DNA of 64,000 bases, from NCBI GenBank assembly GCA_965223095.1, contig OZ244979.1, positions 2,294,001-2,358,000 on the forward strand, in the 5' to 3' direction. The notes under the pieces were generated by a model, which worked only from the letters and a program-made list of their open reading frames with translations, was not told where the DNA came from and did no database searches. Both the position numbers and the translations under genes were made by a program. This document shows, piece by piece, positions 9,126 to 17,702 of this stretch. The stretch comes from J054 sp965223095 (GTDB taxonomy: Bacteria; Pseudomonadota; Gammaproteobacteria; Steroidobacterales; GCA-2729495). Positions within the stretch are counted from its first letter, which is position 1, and each line of letters opens with the position of its first letter.

Positions 9126-10400
9126 TTGGCGATGCGCTCGCGTAGCTTTGCTGATTGGTTGCGTTGGCAAGAGTCTTTGCATCCAGAATCAATGGAGCTA
9201 GGTCTGGCGCGTTGTGGCCAGGTGGCCGCAAGACTGGATTTAACTCCGCCCGCCGGCCGCGTGTTTACTGTGGCTGGAACCAATGGCAAGGGTTCCACCG
9301 TTAGTTTTCTCGAGGCGATCCTGCGTGGCGCTGGCTGCAAGACAGGCACCTACACATCGCCGCATCTTGTTCGCTATACCGAACGGCTGCGCATCGACGG
9401 TCAGGAGGTCAGCGAGCAGCAGCTGATCGCGGCCTTTGAAGATGTCGAGCGCGCTCGTCGTGATATTCCCTTGACGTATTTTGAGTATGGCACCTTGGCG
9501 GCATTACGACTGTTTTCGCGGGCCCATCTGGATACCTGGATACTAGAAGTCGGTTTGGGCGGCCGTTTGGATGCCGTTAACATCATTGACGCCGACGTTG
9601 CGCTGATCACCACGGTGGATTTGGACCACCAGGCGTGGCTTGGTAATGATTTGGAGTCCATTGCGGCGGAGAAGGCGGGCATCATGCGTACCGGCCGACC
9701 GGCGCTGTATGGCGATGCGCCGGTCCCAGTCGCGATTCGCGACCAGGCCGCGCAGCTAGGCGCACCATTGTTGGTGAGCGGCGAGGATTTTGCTGTCACT
9801 CAGCTTGACCAGAGCTGGGCTTGGCGCGGCCGCTCGCTGGATTTCGCCAACCTACCTCTGCCGCCAATCGGGGATGCGGTTCAGTTACGCAATGCGAGCC
9901 TAGCTCTCGCGGCGGTGGAGGCTGCCGACAAGCAACTGTTGTCATTGCCGGGGGTCACTCAAGCCTTGCGGGCGTTGCCACCGCCTGGTCGTTTTCAGCG
10001 TGTTGCAGGCTCGCCGGAATGGGTGCTTGATGTCGCTCACAATCCGCAGGCGGCTAGTCTGTTAGCCTCACGTTGCTCGCGATTGCAAAGTGCGGCGGAG
10101 ATTAGTTTAGTGTTTGGCATGTTGGCGGATAAGTCACTGGATGGCGTCGTCGATGCCCTCATGGGTATTGCGCCGGCACGTTGGATTTATTGCGAGCCAC
10201 AGGACCCACGCGCGCTGCCGGCTGCAGCGGCCGTCGACTATTTGCGCGCGCAGAATGTCGGCGAAGTCCATATCGTTGATGAGCCCGTTAGCGGCGCGCT
10301 TGCATTAGCGCGGCGGTTGACTAAGCCCCATGGGCGAGTTGTGGTGACCGGTTCTTTTGGCGTTGTGGGTCCCGCCATGGAATGGCTTGGTCTATACTGA
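9126..10400 (+). CDS. folC: bifunctional dihydrofolate synthase / folylpolyglutamate synthase
   Basis: The 424-residue Mur-ligase-type enzyme adds glutamate to dihydropteroate and to folates. The P-loop is VAGTNGKGSTVSFLE (about 54-68). YTSPHLVRYTERLRIDG and LEVGLGGRLDAVNI are canonical FolC motifs, and LDVAHNP lies in the C-terminal domain. The TTG at 9126 has the better-spaced AAGGCGG upstream. The ATG at 9132 is an alternative two codons downstream. The gene lies between accD and the SPOR-domain gene as in many Gammaproteobacteria. Confidence 0.95.
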   Translation: MAMRSRSFADWLRWQESLHPESMELGLARCGQVAARLDLTPPAGRVFTVAGTNGKGSTVSFLEAILRGAGCKTGTYTSPHLVRYTERLRIDGQEVSEQQLIAAFEDVERARRDIPLTYFEYGTLAALRLFSRAHLDTWILEVGLGGRLDAVNIIDADVALITTVDLDHQAWLGNDLESIAAEKAGIMRTGRPALYGDAPVPVAIRDQAAQLGAPLLVSGEDFAVTQLDQSWAWRGRSLDFANLPLPPIGDAVQLRNASLALAAVEAADKQLLSLPGVTQALRALPPPGRFQRVAGSPEWVLDVAHNPQAASLLASRCSRLQSAAEISLVFGMLADKSLDGVVDALMGIAPARWIYCEPQDPRALPAAAAVDYLRAQNVGEVHIVDEPVSGALALARRLTKPHGRVVVTGSFGVVGPAMEWLGLY

Positions 10401-10424
10401 GTAACACGGGTTTTGGGGTTGGGT

Positions 10425-11075
10425 ATGGATCGGCAGTTATTGGAGCGCATGATTGGCGCTGCTGTGCTGATTGTTTTCTTGATCGTGGTCGTACCCGCGA
10501 TCCTTGATAGTCCCGGCGAGGGTCCGCCGCCGGTACCCGTGGTACCGGAAGACGCCGATTCTCTACGGCAAGTGACCATTCGGCCCATGGCTGAGGCCCA
10601 GACACCACCCTTGGCCCAAGCGCGCGAATCCGCTGATAAGCCGCCGCCGGTGCGGGCTGAACCGCAGACGCCGGCGACGGCGCAATCCCGACCTGACGCC
10701 GAAGCTGACGATTCTTCTGTCCGGCCTAGCCCCGCACCGACGGTCGCAACGCCGCCCGCCAAGCCAAAGCCACCTCCGCCTAAGCCCAAGCCGCAGCCCA
10801 AACCGGCGCCTGCACCGCCATCGGCGGCAGCGCCGGGTTGGGTTGTGCAACTGGGCAGCTTCGCCAATCGGCAGAATGCTCAAGCCTTGGCAAAAAAACT
10901 GCGGGACGCGGGGTTTGAGAGCTATTTGTTGCCGCTCGAGCGTGATGACAAAACCCTGTATCGCGTCCGGGTGGGTCCAGCCGCTGACTCGAAAGCCGCG
11001 GCGGAAAAACTGGCAGCGGGCTTGCTGGCCGCTGGTCACAGCGGACGTGTCATGCGACAAGAGCCTGAGGCTTAA
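10425..11075 (+). CDS. dedD: SPOR-domain cell-division protein (DedD-like)
   Basis: The 216-residue protein has one N-terminal membrane span (AAVLIVFLIVVVPAIL), a long Pro/Ala/Lys-rich periplasmic linker (KPKPPPPKPKPQPKP), and a C-terminal SPOR domain beginning WVVQLGSFANRQNA (about 145-216). SPOR domains bind denuded septal glycan. DedD helps FtsN-like activation of septal peptidoglycan synthesis. The ATG at 10425 is preferred to an upstream TTG because it immediately precedes the conserved MDRQLLERMIGA sequence. folC-dedD-cvpA-purF is a conserved order. Confidence 0.9.
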   Translation: MDRQLLERMIGAAVLIVFLIVVVPAILDSPGEGPPPVPVVPEDADSLRQVTIRPMAEAQTPPLAQARESADKPPPVRAEPQTPATAQSRPDAEADDSSVRPSPAPTVATPPAKPKPPPPKPKPQPKPAPAPPSAAAPGWVVQLGSFANRQNAQALAKKLRDAGFESYLLPLERDDKTLYRVRVGPAADSKAAAEKLAAGLLAAGHSGRVMRQEPEA

Positions 11076-11089
11076 ACGGGTAATCTAAA

Positions 11090-11590
11090 GTGATTTGGAT
11101 TGACTACGCTTTAATTGCAGTACTGATAATTTCTGCCATTGTCGGGGCATATCGCGGCTTTTTTCGGGAAGCCCTATCGCTAAGTATTTGGGTCATCGCA
11201 ATTTGGTGTGCTTGGCAATTCGATTCCGTGGCAGCGGTTCGCCTGGAGCCTTGGATAGAGGATCCCGTGTTACGCCTATGGGCGGCTCGTTTGGCAATTT
11301 TGGTGGCGATTTTATTTTCCGGTGCCATCGTGTCAATCGCCATCACGGCATTGCTTGATCGTTCAGGTTTAACCGGCACTGACCGGTCCCTGGGCGTCGT
11401 GTTTGGGCTGGGTCGCGGTGGCATAATCGCGGGCCTACTGGTTATCGCCCTGCAGTTCGGTGGCTTTGAAGAGGCACCTTGGTGGGGGGAATCGAAACTG
11501 CTACCGTATGCCGCGCCCATTGCCGACAAACTCCGGGCAGCGGCTGCGGAAGGAATGGAAAAGTTCAACGAACAAGAGTCGCAGCCTTGA
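11090..11590 (+). CDS. cvpA: CvpA family inner-membrane protein
   Basis: The 166-residue protein has four predicted hydrophobic helices, as in CvpA. Family features include the N-terminal WIDYALIAVLIISAIVGAYRGF segment and the downstream DRSLGVVFGLGRGGI motif. The start is GTG at 11090, 14 bases after dedD. E. coli CvpA is required for colicin V production and bile resistance, but its molecular function is not established. The position directly before purF is the classical arrangement. Confidence 0.9.
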   Translation: MIWIDYALIAVLIISAIVGAYRGFFREALSLSIWVIAIWCAWQFDSVAAVRLEPWIEDPVLRLWAARLAILVAILFSGAIVSIAITALLDRSGLTGTDRSLGVVFGLGRGGIIAGLLVIALQFGGFEEAPWWGESKLLPYAAPIADKLRAAAAEGMEKFNEQESQP

Positions 11591-11621
11591 TGTGCATTGC
11601 GAAGCTAGGCTGACCCTAGGT

Positions 11622-11627
11622 AGGAGG
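11622..11627 (+). promoter_or_regulatory. ribosome-binding site fixing the purF TTG start
   Basis: A perfect AGGAGG lies seven bases before the TTG at 11635. The next codon is the catalytic cysteine of PurF, so this non-ATG start is well supported by both signals. Confidence 0.85.
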
Positions 11628-11634
11628 CACTGGT

Positions 11635-13185
11635 TTGTGTGGAATCGTCGGAATCGTTAGCCACGGGCCCGTTAATCAGGCCATGTACGACGCGTTGACG
11701 GTGCTCCAGCATCGCGGCCAAGATGCCGCTGGCATCGCAATGGACGACAACGGCAGCTTGTGTACGCGCAAGGGCAACGGGCTAGTGCGCGATGTTTTTC
11801 AGCAGCATCACATGCTGCGCTTGCGCGGGTCGACGGGAATCGGTCATGTGCGTTACCCAACAGCGGGTTGGTCGAGTTCCGCGGAGTCCCAACCCTTCTA
11901 CGTCAATTCACCTTACGGCATCTGCTTGGCCCACAATGGCAACTTGACCAATGCCGAAGAACTCAAGCACCGGCTTATTCATGAAGATCGGCGGCACCTG
12001 AATACCGGATCAGACACAGAGGCCTTGCTCAATGTATTTGCAGATGAGCTGCAGCGGCAAAATGGCGGGGCCCTGACGCCAGAATCGATTTTCGCGGCCG
12101 TGGCCGGCGTTAACTCGCGATGCCGGGGCGGCTACGCCGTGGTGGCGATGATCATTGGCCACGGCATTGTTGCATTTCGTGATCCCCATGGGATTCGCCC
12201 GGTCGTCCTCGGACGGCGGAACACGCCGGAGGGGCCTGAACATATGGTCGCGTCCGAGAGTGTTGCGCTGGATGCTTTGGGATTTGAAGTACTGCGCGAC
12301 ATCATGCCCGGCGAAGCGGTTTATATTCGCAACGATGGTGAGTTGTTCAGCAGCCAGTGCGGCGAGCGGAACCGCTATACCCCCTGCGTGTTCGAGTTTG
12401 TCTATTTCGCCCGGCCAGATTCGATCATCGATCGCATTTCCGTCTACAAGGCGCGCCTACGAATGGGGGAGGCGCTCGCCGCAAAGATTTTGGCCCAGCA
12501 ACCACATCATGATATTGATGTGGTTATTCCAATCCCCGATTCCAGCCGGACCAGCGCACTGGAAGTGGCGCATCGCTTGGGCGTTAAGTACCGCGAAGGT
12601 TTCGTGAAGAATCGCTATATCGGCCGAACTTTTATCATGCCCGGCCAAGAAATGCGCAAGAAGTCGGTACGCAGCAAACTAAACGCCATTGATCTTGAGT
12701 TCCGGGGCAAAGCTGTGCTGCTGGTGGATGATTCCATCGTGCGCGGTACGACTTCTCGACAAATTATTGAAATGGCCCGCGAGGCGGGTGCGCGTAAAGT
12801 CTACTTTGCGTCCGCAGCACCGCCTGTTCGGTATCCGAATGTCTATGGCATCGACATGCCCGTAGCCAACGAGTTGGTCGCAGCTGGCCGGAGCGAAGAG
12901 GAGATCACCAAGCTAATTGGAGCCGATTGGTTGATCTATCAAGATCTTGAAGATCTACTGGCGGCGGTACGTTACGATAACGGTGAGATTGACGACTTCG
13001 ATGCCTCCTGTTTTTCGGGGGAATATGTTACTGGTGACGTCAGTTCAGACTATTTGGAGCAGCTGCAGACTGAGCGATCGGACAAGGCAAAGGCGGCGCG
13101 GGAAACATTGCGCAGGCGCTTAGAAGGCGATGCCGAAACGGAAGATCATGAGGATGACAACCACCACCGCGCTGGTGCCGCTTAA
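11635..13185 (+). CDS. purF: amidophosphoribosyltransferase
   Basis: PurF makes 5-phosphoribosylamine from PRPP and glutamine, the first step of purine synthesis. Translation starts at TTG. After removal of Met, the N-terminal Cys of CGIVGIV is the glutaminase nucleophile. The PRPP loop [16 protein letters not shown] is at about 361-376. The enzyme has 516 residues, with a short acidic C-terminal extension beyond the catalytic core. cvpA lies 44 bases upstream. A protein kinase gene follows 27 bases downstream and may be co-transcribed. Confidence 0.96.
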   Translation: MCGIVGIVSHGPVNQAMYDALTVLQHRGQDAAGIAMDDNGSLCTRKGNGLVRDVFQQHHMLRLRGSTGIGHVRYPTAGWSSSAESQPFYVNSPYGICLAHNGNLTNAEELKHRLIHEDRRHLNTGSDTEALLNVFADELQRQNGGALTPESIFAAVAGVNSRCRGGYAVVAMIIGHGIVAFRDPHGIRPVVLGRRNTPEGPEHMVASESVALDALGFEVLRDIMPGEAVYIRNDGELFSSQCGERNRYTPCVFEFVYFARPDSIIDRISVYKARLRMGEALAAKILAQQPHHDIDVVIPIPDSSRTSALEVAHRLGVKYREGFVKNRYIGRTFIMPGQEMRKKSVRSKLNAIDLEFRGKAVLLVDDSIVRGTTSRQIIEMAREAGARKVYFASAAPPVRYPNVYGIDMPVANELVAAGRSEEEITKLIGADWLIYQDLEDLLAAVRYDNGEIDDFDASCFSGEYVTGDVSSDYLEQLQTERSDKAKAARETLRRRLEGDAETEDHEDDNHHRAGAA

Positions 13186-13212
13186 TGCTCAAAAGGAAGA
13201 CGAGGACCACCC

Positions 13213-14451
13213 ATGGTTAGCTCTTCGAGTCCGAAGATATTCATCATTGCCGACTCGGCCGAGTATCGCGCTTTACTCGGTCATCACCTGACCAGCCATT
13301 GGCCAGCCGCCAAGGTCCGTGAATTCGATTCGCTGTCATCGGGTCGATTACCCGAAGGTTTTTCTGGCGCGGGTAACGATTTAGTTATCTTGGGTCATCC
13401 GGCCGCCGAGCTGGATTCGCTAGAGTGGTTGCGTCAGTTCAACAACGTGCCGCAATTTCCACCGGTCTTGGTGGTCGGCACAGGCGAAGAGCGCCATATC
13501 ATCGAGGCCATGCGCTTGGGCGCGGCGGAGTATCTGTCTATAGGCAGGCTTAACCACGCCAACCTAGTCGAGCTGGTATCGGCGGTGCTCGGCACGGAAA
13601 AGCAGAGCGCCCAGCGTTTTAAAGATTCTGAGCTACCGGCGCTAAAAGGCTATTCAATCGAATCTCTGATATCCCGCAATGATGTTTCCGCGGTCTATCT
13701 TGGCCGGGAAGAGGCCACCGGGCGCCAGACAGTACTGAAACTATTGCGGCAAATGCCGGACTCTGGAAGCGAAGTCGCCTTCGATCGTTTCTTGCGTGAG
13801 TATGAACTGATAGCCAAGCTGGATCATCCAAATATCGTGACCATTTATGATCTAGGTGTTGCCGATGATCATGCTTATATCGCCATGGAGTATTGTGGTG
13901 AGGGGACTCTTAAGCGCCGCATCACGGCCGGTTTGGATGTGGCTATAGCTTGCCGGTATCTACGGCACATGGCTGAAGCTTTAGGGGAGCTGCACCGCGT
14001 TGGTATCATGCATCGCGATCTAAAACCGACGAATGTTATGTTTCGAGCCGACGGTAGCCTCGTGCTGATTGATTTTGGACTGGCCCGCGAGGCGCAATTG
14101 TTATCGGAAATCACCGGGACCGGAGAGATATTTGGCACGCCTTATTACATGAGTCCCGAGCAGGGTCATGGTGCGGCCGTTGATCAACGCAGTGATATAT
14201 ACAGTTTAGGCATCATTTTTTTCGAGATGCTAACGGGTAAAAAGGCCTATGAAGCCGATACGGCCATGGCAATGATCATCAAACATCGCCAAGCCCCGAT
14301 ACCGCGGTTGCCTAAAGCACTGGCTGGATATCAAGCGGTCATCGATCGCATGCTCGCCAAAGATCCCAACGAGCGGTTCCAATCAGCCGCGGAAGTATTT
14401 AACGCGGTGGCGAAGCTCGGAGCCGATACAGCATCCGCGGCTCAAGCGTAG
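13213..14451 (+). CDS. Ser/Thr protein kinase with N-terminal receiver-like domain
   Basis: The 412-residue soluble protein has two parts. Residues about 8-125 look like a response-regulator receiver fold (IFIIADS at strand 1, DLVILGHP at strand 3, VLVVGTG and AAEYLSIG later). The phosphoacceptor Asp expected after strand 3 is replaced by Gly-His, so it is probably a pseudo-receiver. Residues about 145-400 are a Hanks-type kinase: catalytic Lys in TVLKLL, MHRDLKPTNV catalytic loop, IDFGLA magnesium loop, and GTPYYMSPEQ activation segment, all intact. There is no transmembrane or PASTA segment, so it is likely cytosolic. GAGGA precedes the ATG. The substrate is unknown. Its 3' end overlaps lpxH by 10 bases on the other strand. 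Confidence 0.88.
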   Translation: MVSSSSPKIFIIADSAEYRALLGHHLTSHWPAAKVREFDSLSSGRLPEGFSGAGNDLVILGHPAAELDSLEWLRQFNNVPQFPPVLVVGTGEERHIIEAMRLGAAEYLSIGRLNHANLVELVSAVLGTEKQSAQRFKDSELPALKGYSIESLISRNDVSAVYLGREEATGRQTVLKLLRQMPDSGSEVAFDRFLREYELIAKLDHPNIVTIYDLGVADDHAYIAMEYCGEGTLKRRITAGLDVAIACRYLRHMAEALGELHRVGIMHRDLKPTNVMFRADGSLVLIDFGLAREAQLLSEITGTGEIFGTPYYMSPEQGHGAAVDQRSDIYSLGIIFFEMLTGKKAYEADTAMAMIIKHRQAPIPRLPKALAGYQAVIDRMLAKDPNERFQSAAEVFNAVAKLGADTASAAQA

Positions 14452-15170
14452 CTCCAGGTTTTCAACTCGGGTCCGTTTTCGGTCCAGCTTAAGACACTTC
14501 CCTGTTCGTACCAGTCGCCCAGGACGATTCGCTTCGCGGCTTGACCGTCCAGTTCGAAATCATGAATTGCGGGTCGGTGAGTGTGGCCGTGAATGAGTAG
14601 TCTTGATTGGTTTGCGCGCATGGTTTGGTAAACCGCCATGGGATTTACGTCCAAAATTTCCATGGGTTTGCTATCCACAGCGGTCAAGCTTTGCGACCGA
14701 ATCTGTTGCCCTATGCGGCGACGAATGGCTAAGGGCAGGACTCGGAATACTGCTTGCAAAAATGGCATGCGCAAGTATCGGCGCATTCGTTGATAGCCTT
14801 CATCATCCGTGCAAAGCTCATCGCCATGCATTAACAAAGCCCGTTCCCCAAACAAGTCGATTGTTTGGATAGCCGGCTGAATAACCACGCCCGTGGCTTT
14901 GGTAAAATCTATGCCAAGCATGAAATCGCGATTGCCATGCGTTAGCCAGCATCGACCGCCATTCTGGATATAGGCGAATAAAGCTTCACCAACTTCCTTT
15001 TGGAGCAGATCGTCGGGGTCTGGACCAACGGAAATCTCAAACAGATCACCGAGTATGTAGAGCGCATCAGCGCCCTTTGCTTGGTCCTCTAGGAAATCGA
15101 AGAATGCCTGGGTGGCCTTAGGTCTTGTCGTATCCAGATGCAAATCTGAGATGAACAATTTTTCATTCAT
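14442..15170 (-). CDS. lpxH: UDP-2,3-diacylglucosamine diphosphatase
   Basis: The 242-residue calcineurin-like metallophosphoesterase hydrolyses UDP-2,3-diacylglucosamine to lipid X in lipid A synthesis at the inner membrane. The metal-ligand motifs are FISDLHLD (about 6-13), ILGDLFE, THGNRDFMLG and HGHTHRPAIH. All are intact. The start overlaps the stop of the upstream peptidyl-prolyl isomerase gene by 8 bases, so the two are probably translated together. The presence of LpxH supports a Gram-negative, LPS-bearing host. Confidence 0.95.
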   Translation of the reverse strand: MNEKLFISDLHLDTTRPKATQAFFDFLEDQAKGADALYILGDLFEISVGPDPDDLLQKEVGEALFAYIQNGGRCWLTHGNRDFMLGIDFTKATGVVIQPAIQTIDLFGERALLMHGDELCTDDEGYQRMRRYLRMPFLQAVFRVLPLAIRRRIGQQIRSQSLTAVDSKPMEILDVNPMAVYQTMRANQSRLLIHGHTHRPAIHDFELDGQAAKRIVLGDWYEQGSVLSWTENGPELKTWSYA

Positions 15171-15741
15171 CGCTGCCAGCGTTTAGCAGGACGGCACGCT
15201 CAATGATCACGGGTGCCGCTGGTAAATTTTGGAATTGATCCTTGGGACTGGTGGGCCGGTAGCCGATGTCGTCAACCACATCAACGCCATCAACGATCTC
15301 ACCAAACACCGCATACCCCCAACGCGTAGGTTTGGGGTCGAGTTCGAGATTGTCTGCGAGATTAATGTAGAACTGTGAGTCCGCCGTGTGAGGCTCACCT
15401 GTGCGCGCCATAGCAACCGTGAGGCGTCGATTGCTCAAGCCGTTGCCAGACTCATTGGGAATAGCGTCGCGTGTGGGTTTTGCTTCCAGCTTAGGCGTAT
15501 AACCGCCCCCCTGAATGACGAAACCGCCAACCACTCTGTGAAATATTGTGCCGGTATAAAAACCGTCATTCACATACTGCAAAAAATTTGCGGCAGTGAG
15601 CGGTGCGCGCGCCTGGTCCAATTGGATAACAAAATTACCCGCCGTGGTTTCGAACTTTACTTGCTTGGTATCCGCGAAAGCCACCGAGCACATCGCTAAA
15701 ATTAGTATGTGTATGGCTAAGCTCTGGTAATAAAATCGCAT
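15163..15741 (-). CDS. periplasmic cyclophilin-type peptidyl-prolyl cis-trans isomerase
   Basis: The 192-residue protein begins with a cleavable signal peptide (IHILILAMCSVAFA then DTKQ). The cyclophilin core contains FHRVVGGFVIQGGGY and the ADSQFYINLADN strand. Cyclophilins catalyse proline isomerisation. The signal peptide makes it a PpiA-like periplasmic form rather than cytosolic PpiB. It lies upstream of lpxH with an 8-base overlap; a ppi-lpxH pairing is common in Gammaproteobacteria. Confidence 0.9.
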   Translation of the reverse strand: MRFYYQSLAIHILILAMCSVAFADTKQVKFETTAGNFVIQLDQARAPLTAANFLQYVNDGFYTGTIFHRVVGGFVIQGGGYTPKLEAKPTRDAIPNESGNGLSNRRLTVAMARTGEPHTADSQFYINLADNLELDPKPTRWGYAVFGEIVDGVDVVDDIGYRPTSPKDQFQNLPAAPVIIERAVLLNAGSDE

Positions 15742-15793
15742 GCTCCTGCCTCCTTAGCAGTCGATGACTAGATGGGTGTTTATTATCATGGAT

Positions 15794-16651
15794 TCATTCA
15801 CCCGTATGATTTTGTGCTGCCGCAAGGGTGTTCTTAAGCAGCATGGCCACGGTCATAGGTCCCACTCCGCCCGGTACCGGGGTAATCCAGGCTGCGCGTT
15901 CCGAAGCGGCATGAAACTCGACATCGCCCACCAGCTTGCCGTTGGCTTGGCGATTAATACCAATGTCTATGACCACCGCATTCGGTTTTACCCACGCGCC
16001 GGGTATGAGCTCGGGTTTGCCCACGGCGACAATAAGGATTTCTGCCTCACCGACATGTTTTCGCAAATTCTTGGTGAATCGATGGCAGATTGTCACAGTA
16101 GAGCCGGCGATCAATAGTTCCAACGCTAGTGGACGACCCACATGGTTTGAAGCGCCGACCACGACGGCGTGTTTGGCTTTGGCCTCAACGCCGATTCGAT
16201 CCAGTAGCGTCATGACGCCGAAGGGCGTGCAGGGTCTTAAGGCGGGAATACGTTGCGCCAGACGGCCCACGGTGTAGGGGTGAAAGCCATCAACGTCTTT
16301 GCTGGGATGAATGGTTTCAATGACTTTTGTTTCACTGATTTGTGTCGGCAGCGGTAATTGCACCAATATGCCGTCGATGCTCTCGTCCGCATTGAGGGAC
16401 TCAATCAAGGCGAGTAACTCGGCCTGCGAGGTCGTTGCTGGCAAATCGCGAGCGATGGAAACAACGCCTGCTTCCTCACAGGCGACCCGCTTGTTCCGTA
16501 CGTAAATTTTCGATGCGGAATCGTCGCCGACTAGAATCACCGCCAAGCCAGGCGCCCGGTGTCCGGCTGCCGTTCGCTTGTCGATAGCTAGCTGGACTTC
16601 CCGGCGAATTTCTGCCGCAATAGCCTTACCGTCAATCAGTTTTGCTGCCAT
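15794..16651 (-). CDS. folD: methylenetetrahydrofolate dehydrogenase / cyclohydrolase
   Basis: The 285-residue bifunctional enzyme interconverts 5,10-methylene-, methenyl- and 10-formyl-tetrahydrofolate. Signatures present are [13 protein letters not shown] with the catalytic lysine (about 51-63), [13 protein letters not shown], and the NADP-binding [30 protein letters not shown] closes the C-terminus. In [11 protein letters not shown], Asn replaces the Asp or Ser commonly seen at that position. The gene lies next to a tRNA cluster and is transcribed away from it. Confidence 0.96.
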   Translation of the reverse strand: MAAKLIDGKAIAAEIRREVQLAIDKRTAAGHRAPGLAVILVGDDSASKIYVRNKRVACEEAGVVSIARDLPATTSQAELLALIESLNADESIDGILVQLPLPTQISETKVIETIHPSKDVDGFHPYTVGRLAQRIPALRPCTPFGVMTLLDRIGVEAKAKHAVVVGASNHVGRPLALELLIAGSTVTICHRFTKNLRKHVGEAEILIVAVGKPELIPGAWVKPNAVVIDIGINRQANGKLVGDVEFHAASERAAWITPVPGGVGPMTVAMLLKNTLAAAQNHTGE

Positions 16652-16739
16652 TGCTACTCGTGAAGCGCCATAGAGAAGAGTGTCGCAACATACCAGAGCG
16701 TCTGCGACTAGCGAAGCCCTGCGGTGAAGGAGTGCCGCA

Positions 16740-16768
16740 TTGACTGCTTATGATGTCGGTCCTATTAT
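16740..16768 (+). promoter_or_regulatory. sigma-70-type promoter for the tRNA cluster
   Basis: TTGACT, a 17-base spacer and TATTAT form a near-consensus promoter about 60 bases before tRNA-Pro. A second -10-like TATAAT lies at 16793-16798, so two start sites are possible. Confidence 0.6.
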
Positions 16769-16827
16769 CCAGCGCCGCAGCCATCGGGCGGCTATAATTC
16801 ATGGCAATACAGCGGTGGGTCGAAAAT

Positions 16828-16904
16828 CGGGGCATGGCGCAGTCTGGTAGCGCATCTGCTTTGGGAGCAGAGGGTCGGCGGTTCGAATCCGTCTGCCCCG
16901 ACCA
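16828..16904 (+). tRNA. tRNA-Pro (anticodon TGG)
   Basis: The 77-base cloverleaf includes an encoded CCA. The anticodon loop is TTTGGGA, the T loop is GGTTCGAATCC, and the acceptor CGGGGCA pairs with TGCCCCG. It is the first tRNA of a four-gene cluster. Confidence 0.95.
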
Positions 16905-16952
16905 TTAGCCTGCCCGGTGAGTGCCTTGCCGCGAGTATTGCTGGCGAAGAAG

Positions 16953-17029
16953 GCGCCCGTAGCTCAACTGGATAGAGCACCGGCCTTCTAAGCCGGGGGT
17001 TGCAGGTTCGAGTCCTGCCGGGCGCGCCA
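16953..17029 (+). tRNA. tRNA-Arg (anticodon TCT)
   Basis: The acceptor GCGCCCG pairs with CGGGCGC. The anticodon stem CCGGC/GCCGG encloses CTTCTAA, giving anticodon TCT. The CCA end is encoded. Confidence 0.95.
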
Positions 17030-17063
17030 CTCCCGGCTTGACGATCAGTGATCGACAGTCAGT

Positions 17064-17140
17064 GGTGGGTGTAGCTCAGTTGGTAGAGCCCCGGATTGTG
17101 ATTCCGGTCGTCGTGGGTTCGAGTCCCATCATCCACCCCA
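17064..17140 (+). tRNA. tRNA-His (anticodon GTG)
   Basis: The extra 5' G (position -1) opposite C73 is present, as required for tRNA-His. The anticodon loop contains TTGTGAT and the CCA is encoded. Confidence 0.95.
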
Positions 17141-17189
17141 GTTTTTTCCTTGGGTGAGTTCAGCACCGAGGGCACGCCTGAATTGGCAT

Positions 17190-17265
17190 GGGCCGTTAGC
17201 TCAATTGGCAGAGCAGTGGACTCTTAATCCATTGGTTGTAGGTTCGATTCCTACACGGCCCACCA
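17190..17265 (+). tRNA. tRNA-Lys (anticodon CTT)
   Basis: GGGCCGT pairs with ACGGCCC in the acceptor stem. The anticodon loop is CTCTTAA, giving CTT. The CCA is encoded. Confidence 0.93.
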
Positions 17266-17551
17266 TTTCTCGCCGGCCCTGGTGTTCGGCAGGCAAGCCG
17301 GTGATCTCGGCTGGTTCTGGCCAAGCAGCTTGATGTGCATGAGAGGATTGCGAGGCAAGCTCGTAGAATATCGTGGTGATGTTTTTTTCTAGGAATATAT
17401 TGTAATATATTGTTTTTAAAGCTAAAAAATAATTGGCTATGCTACGGTAGCTCCGGCTGGGGGTGCCGGGTATGCGTGGCGGCGAGAAATCGCAAATTAG
17501 CGCGGTGCGTGGATCTTGCTCGGCTATAATCCACCGGGTTTTTCTGTATAG
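17266..17551 (+). other. intergenic spacer between tRNA-Lys and tRNA-Leu
   Basis: No coding or RNA gene is recognised in these 286 bases. The middle is AT-rich and contains a perfect tandem duplication of AATATATTGT (17394-17413) followed by A/T runs. This could be an UP-element or a nucleoid-protein site. A consensus -10 hexamer for tRNA-Leu lies at the end. Confidence 0.5.
17525..17530 (+). promoter_or_regulatory. consensus -10 box upstream of tRNA-Leu
   Basis: A perfect TATAAT lies 21 bases before the tRNA-Leu 5' end, the right distance for a tRNA promoter. No good -35 hexamer is visible at 16-18 bases spacing. Confidence 0.5.
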
Positions 17552-17636
17552 GCGAAAGTGGCGGAATTGGTAGACGCGCAGGATTTAGGATTCTGTGGGG
17601 TAACCCGTGAGAGTTCGAGTCTCTCCTTTCGCACCA
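17552..17636 (+). tRNA. tRNA-Leu (anticodon TAG)
   Basis: The 85-base class-II tRNA has a long variable arm, a GCGAAAG/CTTTCGC acceptor stem, the GGATTTAGGATTC anticodon region giving TAG, and an encoded CCA. Confidence 0.95.
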
Positions 17637-17702
17637 TTCTTGTCGCGCAAGCTCGGGGTCGAAGGGTGCCTGGCTGGTGCTTGACACAATAAACATAGAT
17701 AT

